From Chionis minor (lineage: Eukaryota > Chordata > Aves > Charadriiformes > Chionididae), in assembly GCA_013398295.1 (NCBI GenBank), contig VZSF01001520.1:502566-566565 (forward strand): a stretch of DNA of 64,000 nucleotides, written 5' to 3'. The notes beneath the pieces were generated by a model. That model ran no database searches. It was not told the DNA's origin and saw only the letters and a list, made by a program, of their open reading frames with translations. Positions 1 through 11,900 of this stretch are shown piece by piece (position 1 is the first letter of the stretch; each line of letters opens with the position of its first letter). Position numbers and translations under genes: made by a program.

Positions 1-21
1 GACCCCCCCTAAAAGGGGGGG

Positions 22-54
<33 letters not shown>
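1..54. repeat. Low-complexity window edge: C7/G7 inverted run and poly-T
   Basis: A run of seven C and a run of seven G separated by five bases can form a short hairpin. One C then follows, and 32 consecutive T. There is no coding or promoter signal. Such a homopolymer stack at the very edge may mark a contig end or an unreliable base-call region; a genuine simple repeat in an H6PD intron is the alternative. Confidence 0.8.
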
Positions 55-58
<4 letters not shown>

Positions 59-474
59 CTTTTCCTCCCCAAAAGAGCAGGTGGCTTTAGTGTTGTAAGC
101 ATCTGATCTGATGTATTGCAGCACTTTGGAACTGTATGTTAGTCCCGGGATGGTCTGACTCAGCCCTTTGTCCTTTAACAGCTATAAGCTGAGTGCCCTG
201 CAGTTTGTAGTTCAGCCTTTTTCACATGAAACCTCTAAATGCCTCAGAAAGACCTGTAATGTCTGCTCTGTACAGTCATTGGAGACCCCATTGTGCATCA
301 CTGCAGGCTCTCTTGCTAATTTTCTCTTCTCTGACCCACTCTGCTCTCTGCTGCGTGGCATGTCTGCTGGCACTCCAGACCTGGCCACGTCCCAGTGCTG
401 GATGAGGCAGCGAAACAGAGATGCTGTGGCAATCTGGTGAGTTTTTGTTGGGTCTCTGATTTTTCCCTTCACAG
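55..474 (+). other. H6PD: H6PD intron (3' part), upstream of the first visible exon
   Basis: This stretch ends in a pyrimidine-rich tract and CACAG acceptor at 470-474, directly before the first recognisable H6PD coding exon. I looked for the preceding exon, which should encode the catalytic DHYLGK region, and did not find it here, so it lies outside the window. The open frames in this stretch do not resemble H6PD. Confidence 0.75.
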
Positions 475-592
475 GCTGTAGCCCATATCCTGCCTTTTCG
501 AGATCAGAACCGACAGTTTCTGGATCCAATTTGGAACCGACATCACGTGGAAAGAGTGGAGATTGTCTTGAAAGAGACTGTGGATGCTAAAG
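475..592 (+). CDS. H6PD: H6PD coding exon (first in window)
   Basis: The frame opens with AVAHILPFRDQN and ends ...LKETVDAK plus one base, so the intron is phase 1. The acceptor is TTCCCTTCACAG. The donor in frame with the next exon is AAAG|GTTGGT at 593, which has an unfavourable T at +3; a second GT (GTGAGG) lies four bases downstream. By comparison with human H6PD, the preceding exon should end just after the catalytic HYLGK motif. Confidence 0.95.
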
Positions 593-3500
593 GTTGGTGA
601 GGCGAGTGTGCAGAGAGTGAGAAGGAGAACTGGCAAGTTCATGAATTACGTGAAAGTGGCCCTTGAAGTAGGGCTGGTGCAGAAACAAAAAAGAGCTGAG
701 AGGGACTGTCTTACGCTTGTTGTGCTAGGGACTGACTCACTTCCAGGTAGTGTTGCTGCTTCCAAGAAAAGAGTCCCATTGCAGCTCAGCTGGGAGCAGG
801 GGCAGAGTCCCCAACTGTATTGTGCTGCAGAGCTCTGGGGGCATTGCACCCAGCTTTCTATCCCAGATCTTGGTAAAAGGCACCGGATTTGGAATTGATG
901 CAGTCCAAGGCCACTTCAGTTCAGTGGTGCAATAACCTGGTCGTTGTAACATCAAGCCTTTTGTATTCCTGTCCTCTTTGCTACCAAGCTCACAGTGGTT
1001 ATGCATTTGTGCTATTCTTTGGAACACGCTCTTGCATCTTTTACCTGGATGTTACTCGTATCAGCTAGTTGGTGTCAGTCCAGGTACCTAGGCCAGTCTG
1101 TGTTGGTCTGCCTGTTTCTTTCCCTTCCTCTCTGTTGTAAGGAAGAGCATTGCAGGGAGAAAATCCAAGCCCAGAGTTGCTAGCATGGGTCTCCTGCTGA
1201 AGGACACGGCTGCAATCCCTCCCTGCAATGCTGCAGCAGCCGCTCTGCAGTGCTCAGCATAAAGCACTCGGGGCTGGACTGCCACCCGCAGCACTTCTTG
1301 GGATGTCAGGCGCCCTCAGTTCTGCAACATCAGGATTGCTTCTCCACTCGCTTTACCTCCTCTTCTATCTCTCCCTCCCTCCCTTCTTCCCTCCCTCCCT
1401 CCCTCCCCCCTTCCTCTCTCCTTCTCTTCCTTCCTCAGCCACCACGAACTCAATTAATGCAACTTTATCAAACTTGGAGTAATGTCTGGTTTGGCAGCCC
1501 AGACCTCAGCTGAGCCTTTTTCTGGGAGAGGGATGCGCCGCAGAGAGATTTAGGGAGAACGGTGGTGTCTGTGCGTAGCCCCAGCTACACCCTGTACCCT
1601 CCCTGCTCTGAACAACTTGGTAATTTTTCATTTGACGTCTTCTTTCCCCCTGTGCGGCTTCAGCTGGCAGCCTGGCTCCCAGCAAGTCTGCAGCATTGAT
1701 TATGTTAATGAATGTGCCTTTGGATTAGAGCAAGGGAGATAAATGTATCAATCAATAGGGGAAGCCTATGGCTGTGATGCAGTCTGCAGTGTGCAGCCTG
1801 CTGCTGCTGCTGGACCACAGAAAGGCATTTGTCTGAGTCGCTTTCTTTGTAAGTGCCTTGTCCTTCTCCGCCTGTTCCCACCTGCATGAGAAGGCAGGCA
1901 GGGAAAGAGAAGCGGGGCTTCGTGCACGAAATTTTCTCTCTCAAGGGCATGGCTCAGCCAGAGCCTTCTGAGGAGATGAAAACCAGGGGAAAAGAGGCAG
2001 TGAAGGCAGTGCTTATTGCCACGGCCCAGCTTCAGCTGTTCTGGGCAACTGGTGTGTAGCTATAGAGCTGCCGGGGTCCCCGCTGTGACGCCCTTTCCAG
2101 CTACCCTGCCACAGCTTTTGTGTAGAACTGCTCATTCTGTGGAGTCCCCGGCCCCGGTGCTGTGACCTGTGGGACAGGAGCGTCGGGGCGAGGGTTGTAG
2201 AGGGTCCCTGCATGCTGCTGTATGTGGGAGGTTTGAGCTGGATGTTGTTGCCGGCCACTGACCGCAGCTCCCGAAAGCACAAGCCGTCCAGGAGAGCAAA
2301 GCTGCCTCTGCTCTGTGCGGTCGGGAAGTATCAGGCAAGAGTATCATTACTCCTGCTGGGTTTAAGCACCCTGTAAGCACCCAAAAGGAGGATTACGTCT
2401 GGCTCTGTGGAGGACAAGCGGTCCCATGGGAACCTTTTATCTTTATTTTAGTAGCAGAGACACTTTGGAAGCCCCCCTGGAGGGAGCAGAAAGGCTTCAA
2501 ATCGTAGAACTGTAGAATGGTGTGGGTTGAGAGGGGCCTTTGAAGATCACCCAGTCCAATCCCCTGCCATGGGCAGAGACATCTTTCAGGAGGTCGGGTT
2601 GCTCAAAGCCCTGTCCAGCCAGACCTTAAACACGTCCACAGTGATGGGACATCCACAACTTCTCTGAGCTTTATTGTTGGGCCAAGGGAAGAGGAGCTTG
2701 GTGCAAACCAATTAGGGCTTGTGCTCTTTGTTCTTGGCACACGCGTTATACACGCAGAGGGCAAGGCTGCAAGAAAACCACATCACTTTACCAGCATCTT
2801 GCCTCTTCTTTGTCTTCAGGCCGCACCAGCTTCTACGAGCAGTATGGAGTCATCCGGGACGTGCTGCAGAACCACCTCACAGAGGCCCTGATGTTCCTGA
2901 CCATGGAGCTCCCGGCCAACGTGAGCAGGGCTGAAGAGGTTTTGCAGTGCAAGCTGCAAGCCTTCTGGTCCTTGCGGGGCCTGGAGAAAAACAGCGCCGT
3001 GTTGGGGCAGTATCAGGCATATGCCAGCCAAGTGCGGGAGGAATTGCAGAAGGCACAAGACTATGTCAGCACAACACCAACCTTCGCAGGTGAGAGTTTG
3101 GTCCTGGCCCTGGAGAGGGGAGTAGTCCAGAGCTGAGGAGAGGGGGAGATGTGAGTCCTTGCATGCAGATACCAGCTCCTGGACCTCACTGCTGGCACAG
3201 GGATGTCTCCAGGCATCCACCAGCATGGTAGCTGGGAGCTGGCATGGTAACTGGGAGCCGTAACAAGATAATACTGTTGTCGTGCTAGTTAGCTAACGAT
3301 CCAGTGAATGGGAAGCATTGCATAAGAGCTGAGTCCCATTACTCTTGATAAGATCTCTGCGTTATTTTTAGAAGTGGCCTGCAAACTCCTTTGCCTTTTC
3401 ATAAAGTTGAGCTGCTCTTTGCGCCCGAAGGGTGAAGCATTGACAGTTCTCTGTGGTTAGCAGAGCACAAGGCCATCTCTGGCCATGCTGCGTCTTCTGA

Positions 3501-5134
3501 ACATTAAAGATTTTGTCTGAATGATATTCATGCTCAGAAACTGGTTTTCTGCAAGATGAACAGAGGCTAATCAAGTAGGGAGGAGGCACAGCAGGGTGGC
3601 TGGAGAGCAGTTAGTCCAGTGGTGTCATGAAAGGGCTGAATGTGGAGGAAGAAAAATAGTGGATGCCAAGATTTCTGGGAGCTAAGGAAGGAGAATGATG
3701 GGTAGGTGATAGAGATCCCCTCGACTCAGCCTGCTGTTCAGGTTTAATTTGGTAGCTGAGATCACTGTCATTTCAGGTGTGCTGATTCACAGTGACAGCC
3801 TGCGTTGGGAAGGGGTCCCTTTCCTCCTCACTTCTGGGAAAGCTCTGGATGAACGGGTAGGTTATGTCCGTGTTCTCTTCAAGAACAGGGCCTACTGCAC
3901 TCAGAGCGAGACTCTGAGGGATGCAGGGCACAGCCAATGTAAAGCCAAGCAGATCATCTTCTACATTGGGCACGGCGCACTCAACACCCCTGCGGTGCTT
4001 GTGAGCAGGAACCTTTTCAGGCCGGTCATGCCAGAAGGCAGTTGGAGAGAAGCAGTGGGTCAGTCAGACCTGCACATTTTTGGACAACCGTTGTCTGATT
4101 ACTATGTGTACAGCCCTGTGAAAGAGAGGGATGCGTATTCTGTCCTCATCTCCAACATCTACCATGCCAGGAAGGACTTCTTCATTACCACTGAGAACCT
4201 GCTGGCCTCCTGGGGATTCTGGACACCGCTGCTGGAGAGCATTTCCCACCAGCCGCCGCGTCTCTACCCGGGGGGCGTGGAGAACCAGCACCTCTTAGAC
4301 TTTGAGATGGTGAGTGGGGAAGTGGCATTCACACTGGCAGAGCCCGTGGAACTGCTGAAACCCAACAGGCCGATGCCAAGTGATTACAAGACAATCCAGT
4401 CCAAATTTCGGCAAAGTCCCCTCGTCTCAGCGTGGTCCGAGGAGCTGGTTTCCCAGCTGGCTTCTGACATTGAGAAGACAGCAAGCAGGACTGTGGCACA
4501 CTCTGGGCAGTTCCACCTGGCCCTCTCAGGTGGCTCAACCCCAGTGGTCCTATTCCAGCGGCTAGCAAGACACCATTATGCCTTCCCATGGAAGCACACC
4601 CACATCTGGCTGGTAGATGAACGCTGCGTCCCTCTCACCGACGCGGAGTCCAACTTCTTCAGCTTGCACAACCACCTCCTCCAGAGTGTCAGGGTGCCCT
4701 ACTTCAACATCCACCCCATGCCTGTGCACCTGAACCGGCGGCTCTGCGTGGAAGAAGACGGAGGCACGGAGCTGTATGCCAAGGAGATCATGGCGCTGGT
4801 GGCCAATGCCAGCTTTGACCTGGTGCTGCTGGGGGTGGGCACGGATGGGCACACTGCCTCGCTCTTCCCCCAGTCTGAAACTGGCTTGGAAGGGGCTCAG
4901 TCTGTGGTGCTGACCGAAAGCCCTGTCAAACCTCACCAAAGGATGAGCCTTAGCCTACCTCTCATCAACAAGGCCAGGCAGGTGTTTGTCCTGGTTTTGG
5001 GGAACGGCAAGCACGACATCACTACCCTGCTCAGCAGGGTGGGCCACGAGCCAAGGAAATGGCCCATCTCCGGTGTCAGCCCCAGCTCTGGCCAGCTGGT
5101 GTGGTATGTGGATTATGAAGCTCTGCTTGGGTGA
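475..5134 (+). CDS. H6PD: Hexose-6-phosphate dehydrogenase / 6-phosphogluconolactonase, 5'-partial; join(475..592,2820..3089,3777..5134)
   Basis: Bifunctional enzyme of the ER lumen. It oxidises glucose-6-phosphate to 6-phosphogluconolactone, making NADPH, then hydrolyses the lactone. In vertebrates the NADPH supports 11beta-HSD1. Three exons join in phase (118, 270 and 1358 nt) to give 581 C-terminal residues and a TGA stop; human H6PD is 791 aa, so about 210 N-terminal residues are missing upstream. Fragment residues 1-~300 are the G6PD C-terminal domain: YGVIRDVLQNHL at 48-59, RWEGVPF at 139-145 and SGKALDERV at 149-157. Residues ~343-575 are the lactonase domain: LALSGGSTP (377-385), WLVDERCVP (407-415) and GVGTDGHTASLFP (482-494), with the DGH active-site triplet intact. 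N-glycosylation sequons at N73 (NVS) and N473 (NAS) match the two C-terminal sequons of the human enzyme. No KDEL tail is present, as is usual for this protein. No frameshift or internal stop was seen. Confidence 0.97.
1368..1436 (+). repeat. 69-nt uninterrupted pyrimidine tract, (CCCT)n-rich
   Basis: Every base from 1368 to 1436 is C or T, with a core of tandem CCCT/CCTT units near 1372-1410 that forms mirror repeats. Such tracts can adopt triplex (H-DNA) structure. It ends in CTCAG, which looks like a splice acceptor, but no H6PD homology follows. Confidence 0.9.
2499..2669 (-). mobile_element. CR1 LINE 3'-end fragment
   Basis: Read on the plus strand, this is the reverse complement of a CR1 3' terminus. 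It has two degenerate copies of the terminal octamer (CGTAGAAC, TGTAGAAT at 2503-2518). These are followed by the characteristic blocks GATCACCCAGTCCAATCCCC, GCTCAAAGCCCTGTCCAGCC and CATCCACAACTTCTCTG. The element is therefore inserted antisense to H6PD. It is 5'-truncated to about 170 bp, as is usual for CR1, and is noncoding. Divergence from the consensus suggests an old copy. Confidence 0.9.
2820..3089 (+). CDS. H6PD: H6PD coding exon (second in window)
   Basis: Acceptor TTTGTCTTCAG, donor GCAG|GTGAGA. The first two bases complete a Gly codon begun in the previous exon. The exon encodes GRTSFYEQYGVIRDVLQNHL through TPTFA plus one base, and contains the NVS glycosylation sequon and the conserved GVIRDV..NHL helix of G6PD-family enzymes. 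Confidence 0.97.
3090..3776 (+). other. H6PD: H6PD intron, 687 bp
   Basis: GT-AG phase-1 intron. The reading frame of the last exon happens to stay open upstream to about 3749, but the acceptor CATTTCAG at 3769-3776 and the match to the human protein place the exon start at 3777. No other feature was seen. Confidence 0.9.
3777..5134 (+). CDS. H6PD: H6PD terminal coding exon (G6PD C-terminal part, linker and lactonase domain)
   Basis: One large exon carries the end of the dehydrogenase domain, the linker and the whole 6-phosphogluconolactonase domain, ending in ...WYVDYEALLG and TGA at 5132-5134. The first two bases complete a Gly codon. The sequence aligns along its full length with human H6PD without gaps large enough to suggest a break. 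Confidence 0.98.
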
Positions 5135-8100
5135 TGTCTTCACAGCGTCCCTCCTCCCCCTTGTCTGCGTGGCCCTTACAGCCTGGATTTTCCAACACAA
5201 TGTCCATGTTTTGCCGTTGCCAGCAGCAGCTTCATCTCTGACGACTCCTCTAACCTTCTGGGAAATCCGTGGCCTGCCGTGCCTCTGACATTTGAGCCCG
5301 GAAAGGAGCTGGGCTCAGTGTTCAGAGCTAAGCAGGAGCCAAGAGCCCAGCGCAGCATTTCTGGCTCTGCTAGGGATTCTGACTGTGACTTTGGACAAAT
5401 TACCTCACCTTGAAGTGCCTCAGTTTTCCCTGTCAGGCCTTTGTGGTTACTAGCATTTAACTACCTCACAGGCACTATGGGAGACTTGTTAAATGAAGTA
5501 CCTGCCAATTTTTTTTTTTAATTTTTTTTTTTTTTTTAATGCTCAGGCTAGAAGACGGTAATAACGCATTCATCCTCTGCCCTGCTCAGGCTGGGACAGA
5601 GCTGTCGTCTCAGTGACATGATGGTTCTGTGTACGTGGGTCTGTAGTCTCGTACATGCAGCCCCTCGCGGTGTCAGCCAGCCACTGACCGTGGCCCGACA
5701 CCCGGTTGCCTTTGTGGCACGTGGCCCCCAAATCCTGACACTGATTTGTGAGCTCACTGCAGTCCTCAGCCTTTGCAAATTGCCCAGCAGCAGAGGCTGA
5801 GTTTATAAGCAGTAATTTGCTGCTTTCATTAAGTGGATAGCTGATACCATGGGGGATGGAGAAGGAAGACGCATCGCTTTTTAGGCTGTTAGAATAATAG
5901 GGACGGGGTGAGGAATATGGCAGTTCACAGAGCTGTTATTTGCCTGCAGTGCAATAATTATTGAGGGAAGAGCTTGGCATTCGGGGGAGTTGTTTGTATT
6001 TAGTTAGCAAAGACATGTTTTCTTTAACCGTCTTTCTCTGTCTCATTGTCTGAAAGGAACTTTGTCCTCAGAATTGAAGCTTGCAGTGTCGTTCAGCGGC
6101 TTATAAAATTTATGCGGGATGCAGCTTTATAAATTATCAGCGCGCCCACCATTGCAGCACACCTTAAGGGAGTTACAGTCTTTGTGGATGGTGGTGGTGG
6201 GGTTTGCACTCAAGGACGCTGACTTCTAAGGGGAGAAAATTTTCTGTCCGTATCTCTTGGGCACACGGAACTCACAGATTGCACCTCTGTATTGACAGGA
6301 CAACATTAAGTGGTTATAGAAATGTATAGTGCTGTCGCTCGCAGGAAAGGTTGGAGGCATCTAGTCCTACCTAGAGACCTCACTCTCCCTTTCCTGATTT
6401 TCCCCTTCCCAGAACGCTCCCACACACAGTGGGTGTCTCTGTGCTTTTATGATGTCCCCAAATGCTCCCTGGTCTTCTCTAATGGGTAATTTACTGCAGC
6501 ACACCAGAGTGCAGCTTTCGGTAAGGAAAACAAGATGGCACAAGAGGGGAGAATCTGGTCCAATGGTCCATGTGGAGGCTAGAGACAAACCTACTCGCCT
6601 GGGGTGGCACCGGGATGGGACACGGATGTGGTACTGGCTGCCAGCAGGGAGCATTCTGCATAGGAAGGGAGGCTGCTTTCAAGAGGATTTCTCTCTTTTT
6701 TCCTGTGGATGCCGGCCCTGTTTCCCCAGAGAAGTAGCTGCGTGTGGAGATGGCGGGGTCTGAGGTGACCCAGGGAGTGAGGGCTGGGCAGGAGCCCCGA
6801 TGCTGACGGGAGATGGCGTCCCGACCCCGAGCAGCGGCCATAAGTTTTGTGCTGTTCCTTCAAGAGGGATTGTCTGAGGCTGTGCCAGGCTTGGCCACCC
6901 TTCCCAGCCCTGGAGCCTCACAAGGGAAAAACGGGATCCTCAGGAGTTGGACCTGGGAGTCCGGTGACCCCTTATGGACCTGAAATTCTGCAGTATGGGG
7001 AAGGAAGGAGACTTTGCTTTAGAAAACTGGGCCATAGGCATTGGCTTCAAATCCTTCCCTGCAGAGGGATCTGCGGAATCCTAGTGATGAAGGTGCAAAT
7101 CTGGGTACAAATAGGTGCCACGGTGTGGTAGCACATGAAGCAAGGTGGGCAGGTCTATGCAGCCTGTGCTCCCAGGCTCCCGAGACGTTGCCTTTCAGCA
7201 TTGTGCGTGTCTTGCAGAAATGCAGAAATCAGAATTGTCCTCTGCTAATTGCGCAGATAAAAGCGCACCGAGCACGCTGCAGAGAGCCCGTTACTTGTCA
7301 GCAGTCCCTAGGCAAACAGAGCCAGGGAGAACATAACCTGGCAGAAGCTATGTGTGGCAGGAAAAGGCCAAATTCTCAGGGACTGACTGGGATTTCTGTC
7401 AGACACGCTCCCCGCCCTTGCAGATGGTCCAGAAAAGCTGCATTTTACATACTGTGTTTGAGGAAGCGGAGCTGAGCTGCACTGCTGCGCATCGCTTGGC
7501 TTTCGCATGGGAAGGGAGGGGAGCTGTGGGGCTGGCGTAGCTTTCTCAAAAGCGCAGACTTAGAAGAGACACAAGTGCCTTAACTGGTCTGGTTTGACAA
7601 CCGGGATGGCTGGTTATCCCTCTTTTGTGGGTGTTCGGGAATAAGTTTGCTCCTGCCTGTTTCCTGGTTACAGGCGGGCTTAACTACCGGCACGCACAGC
7701 AAAGGGTGAAAATAACTGAGAGGGGAAGGGAGTAGCACCGAAAAGCGGGAGGAGGGCGAGCACTGCAGGTTCCTTGCTGCAGGACTTGCTTGTCAAGTGG
7801 ATATGCCGACAGTGGAGTCTGCCGTAAGAGCGTACGCCTAGGAGTTAACTGGAATAACTCTTCTGGAATAGCTCTCTTTGTAGATGAATGCTAGCAAACA
7901 CTGGCTCCAAAATATACCATAGCGGCTGAAAAAGCTGTGCAGAGGAAGATGTGTTAGGTCTGGTATGTCCATAAATTCAAACATCATTTTTCATTTTTAA
8001 AACACAAGTATCCATGTTAGCTTCATTCCAGTCCTTTTGTATTTGGTGTGAGGGAACAAGCTTTAATGAAAAATTGACCTATGTGAGAAAAAATACATTG

Positions 8101-8990
8101 TTATGAATGACAGAATTTACTACTACTTTATAGCTGACTGTGGCATTGGTGTTTTCTCATTTCTGGACACTTTCTGGTTAATATTTGGCTGGCACCTTTT
8201 GACATAAACACTGATTTAGAGAGGTTTATTTGCACCTTTAAATCAGTATGTGGGTTTTTTCCCAGAAGCCGCTGTTCTTTCCAGATGAAAATAGGGTTAA
8301 TTTGCTAAGTCTCTAATGGGTCACCCCAAAATTCATCCTAGATTTTATTAAAATCTAGTAAAAGCTTACACACATTGTCCTTGGTGAACATAGCTGTCTG
8401 GGTTGTTTGGGGTTTTTTTTAGAATATTTTCTTTTTACACAGACAATTCCTATTAAACTTGTCAATACTTAGCATTTGTGTGAATGAAAATCAAATATTT
8501 TTAAATATATAAAATTTGTGACTGGCAAGAGAGAGACTGCAGATGGGAAGAAGGGTTAAATAAGCAACAAATCTGATGAGGAAGAATGGTAGAAATCCAC
8601 TGGGCTATCGGCCAAGGAAGCAGTGCTGTTTTTATTTTGTGAAAGCTATTAATAGAAGGTGTGCACCTTCTTGAGAGCTTGTATTAACCTTTCTTTGCAA
8701 AAGCAACTCCATGGAGTAACTTCTTATGGCCTGTTTCTCCCATAAGTGATTATTGACACCAATGTAATTATTTTTTTTAAATGGCAAGTGCATTCCTAGA
8801 ATTCAATGGTGTGATTATTTATATGTTTTACAGAAAACTAACACTGGAAGTAATTAATTTTTCACTTCAACTTTTATAAATGAAGTTGTAAAATCTTATT
8901 TTCCCATGAGTAAAGTTTTGTGATTCCTTTCATATTGTGTAATGAATAGAGAATTATATTTATAAAAAATAAATGGTTTTTAACAAAAGC
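5135..8990 (+). other. H6PD: Probable H6PD 3' untranslated region
   Basis: No AATAAA occurs soon after the stop codon. The first strong AATAAA is at 8968, after a progressively AT-rich stretch (about 7.9-9.0 kb), which would give a ~3.85-kb 3'UTR. A long 3'UTR is normal for H6PD in mammals. ATTAAA variants at 8347 and 8452 are weaker alternatives. A poly-T/A tract lies at 5509-5537. Short open frames here, up to 144 codons, look like chance. The end point is inferred, not observed. Confidence 0.55.
8968..8973 (+). terminator. H6PD: Candidate H6PD poly(A) signal AATAAA
   Basis: Canonical hexamer followed within 40-80 bases by a GT-rich stretch (GATTGGTGGTC, then TTCTGGGGTTTTTTCC), which fits the usual downstream element. 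Cleavage would fall near 8985-9000. Confidence 0.6.
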
Positions 8991-11900
8991 ATCTTTTAAT
9001 TTCTTTCAAAGATTGGTGGTCATTCTGGGGTTTTTTCCTGTCCTCTTGGTGAGCGAAGTTTTAGAGTTCTATTTGTACAAAGAGGACAATGTTGAATTTT
9101 CTGTGGTGTGAAACTAGCAGTCTTAAATGTTCGCTCTGACTCTCTTTTTTTGTGTGTCATCCAAACAAGGCCGGGACTTTTCAAAACAGAGGAACAGCCA
9201 AAGTCCTTTTAAGGTGAGAAGATGGAATCACCCAATACTATGCAGGGTCCCGCAGTCACCAGGCCTTGGGAAAGTCTCCGCCGATCCACATTTACTCCCT
9301 GAGTTGCATTTCCATAGATACCATCACCATAGTACAGAGTTGCTTAATAACATAGACTTTATAGAGCTGCATTTTTAACTAATCTGTTCAAGATCTGTGA
9401 GCTGGGATTACGCAGTTGAACTTCAGGAAGGAGCTGTGCTGTGACTCTGGTGGGGAAGGCATTACGCACGGTCCCGGTGCGGAGACCCGGCCTCCGGTTT
9501 AGCTGATACCCGAGTGGTCCTGGCCGGAACCAGCCACCTCCTCCTCGGTGGCAGGGAAGTCTCACCTGGCACCTCCAGCACGCAGAAAGACACGGCGCAG
9601 CGTGCCGCGGAAAGGGGAGGAAGAGCACAGCGATTTCATCCTATTGCCGCAGGATAAGGCTTCGTTTTCCTGGCCAGGGGGAGATAGGAGGATTTAAGTC
9701 AGACGTTTTCTTGCCGCGATCTTGCTGATGCGCAAATGCTGGTTCCCCTGAACGCAGGTGAACTCTTCGCAGACTCTTCTGGTCCTTCCTGGCTGCTAAC
9801 GTAGCAGAGCATTTCTACAGTACCAAGCGATGTGGGTCTTTTCCTCCTCAGTGTCCAAATCCTCCCCGGTGCTCCCTTGGCTGCCCAGGTACATTGCGAT
9901 GGCGTGTGTGATACTGCGTGATGCTGTCGGTGATGCTGAGTTATCTCAGCATACATTTGAAGATGGCTGTGCAAGGGAGATTTAACAGTCACGTCACAGG
10001 GCTGGGACAGCATTTCCCCATCCAGGTCAGAAGTGTTTTAATTCTGCTTTAGAGTGTTTTGTTCTAGTTTATAGAGACCATTGCACATGACTGACGAGAG
10101 ATCCCCCAAGCAGTTACAGGATTAGCGAATCCTCCCCAAACACAGGCAGCAGAAGCAGTGGTGGTAAAAGCAGCAGAATTTTTAGTGTCTTAATGCTTTT
10201 CAAAAATTTTTTGGTGCTGTGCTTGACTTCTCCTTTGGCCCCAGCTCAGGGCAATCTTTAGTAGGATTTGTTCCTCCGGATGCATTGCCTGCCTTAGTAG
10301 GGATTTGGTTTATTGCCTTCCTTTCCCCAAACAAATGACTGAAAACGTGGCTGTTGCCTAAAAAGGGGCAAGAAAGGAGATGGAGGGGAGGGAATGAAAA
10401 ACAGTACATTTCAGGAGCCAGAGCAATCCCGAAACAAGCTGCCTTGTGAAATATCTGTGGGTAATGTGCATCGATCCAGTTCGTTCCAGCTGCTCCCCCT
10501 GCAGAGAGCTGGCATGCCCTCCTGTAGCAATGCAGCACCGGGTTCTCCTGCAAGCACCGCTGCAGAGCCTGCCAGGCCCGTGCCCTCAAGCTGCTCCCTG
10601 TGGCGGGACATGTTGGCTCTCCTTTGACAGATTGCTCTACGGAGAGGAATTTCCCGCAGAAGCTATGTCCTGGTGGCGCTCTGACCAGACATCGCCTCAT
10701 TTTTTCCTTAAACAGGGCTCCCTTTTTGTAGGCATCTCCCTATCCGCAAAACAATCCGGGTCTTGTGTGAATGATGTTCGGCTCAGAGCGGCATTGCCGT
10801 TGCTGAAGTGAGACCTGTGCACAGGCAAAAACTGTTAAGCAGGTTCTTTTCTGTAGGTCCCAGACTATTTTTAGCAGGATTCAGGCGATTTTTTTTTTTT
10901 CCTGCTTTGCTTTTCTGACATGGGCATATTTTCTGGGCTGGCACAGTACTCTGAGTGTTTGCAGATTTGGGGAGGCCCCCCCTTGCTGCTTGCAGTGGGG
11001 GATGAGAGGACGATTCTGAGATGGAGGGGGCAGAACCAGAGCTCAAATATATATCCCTGGCTGAGCTGGGGGGGGACTGGAGCTGCAGACAGTACCAAGT
11101 TTAGCTTATTTCCCCCCATGGGGTCAGATGCTAGGGAAGAGGGCAGCCTGCATTCAGGGAGAGGGAGGAAATAGGAGGAAGAGAGCAAGTACTCTCTGTC
11201 TGCCCGAGGTGTGCGTATCCCCATTTGGGAATGGGCTTGTGGGATAGACCTGCTTGATGTTAAGCAGCTTAATCTGGAAAAAGCAAAAGGTCCTTAGCAA
11301 AAGGGAGGGAAAATCCATGGGCGACTAGGATTCATCAGACTGCATGGGTCCTGCATCCTCCCAAAGCCTTCTAGGGAGCCGGTTGGGTAGTGATACAGCA
11401 TCACAGCTGCGTTCCTGTATCCGTGGTAGGATTGCTTAGGGGTGGGAGAAGTCAGGACTCCTTCCTTGTGTTCCCAGTCCCACAGGAATCACTGGTCCAT
11501 GGTTAGCAGGAAAGAGCTGAAGGGGCAGGACTCTGCCACTGACTCACTGTGGGCGAGTCACGTTGCTTGCCTGAGTTCCCCTTTCCTCTTGCTATGCAGC
11601 AGTGGTAAATTAGCTGCCTCGTGGGAATATGAAATGTTTGGAAAAGGCCGGAGGAAGGCTGCTGGAGGAGTGGAGAGCTTTATCCTGCAGTGTCCCTGTT
11701 GCATATATTGAGTCATGTTCATCAAACAGTATCAGCCAAAGTACTTACAGGGAACAGCAGCAAAGTCTTTCCAGCACAAAGCCAATGCCTGTTCTCACTG
11801 CTATTATCTGCTGCAAGCAGATGCTGCCTGGCATCTCCCTTCCCAGCAGCTGTATTTTGACACGACCAAACTGCCTGACAAGCAAACCACCCACATGCTG

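Larger units (their letters stand above)
593..2819 (+). other. H6PD: H6PD intron, 2.2 kb
   Basis: GT-AG intron in phase 1 between the two G6PD-domain exons. It holds a 69-nt pure pyrimidine tract at 1368-1436 and a CR1 LINE fragment at 2499-2669. Open frames inside it show no similarity to known proteins that I recognise. Confidence 0.9.

Noticed and set aside
168..440. Possible upstream H6PD exon in the open frame before 475
   Set aside because: The frame starts at a non-ATG codon, lacks the expected DHYLGK region and does not match H6PD; a normal acceptor at 474 shows it is intron.
7041..7475. 144-codon open frame downstream of H6PD
   Set aside because: It lies within the probable 3'UTR, shares sequence with open frames in other registers, and shows no recognisable domain.
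10200..10700. 166-codon minus-strand open frame between H6PD and SPSB1
   Set aside because: Sequence is unrecognisable, with no supporting splice or codon pattern; such lengths occur by chance in several kb of ~50% GC DNA.
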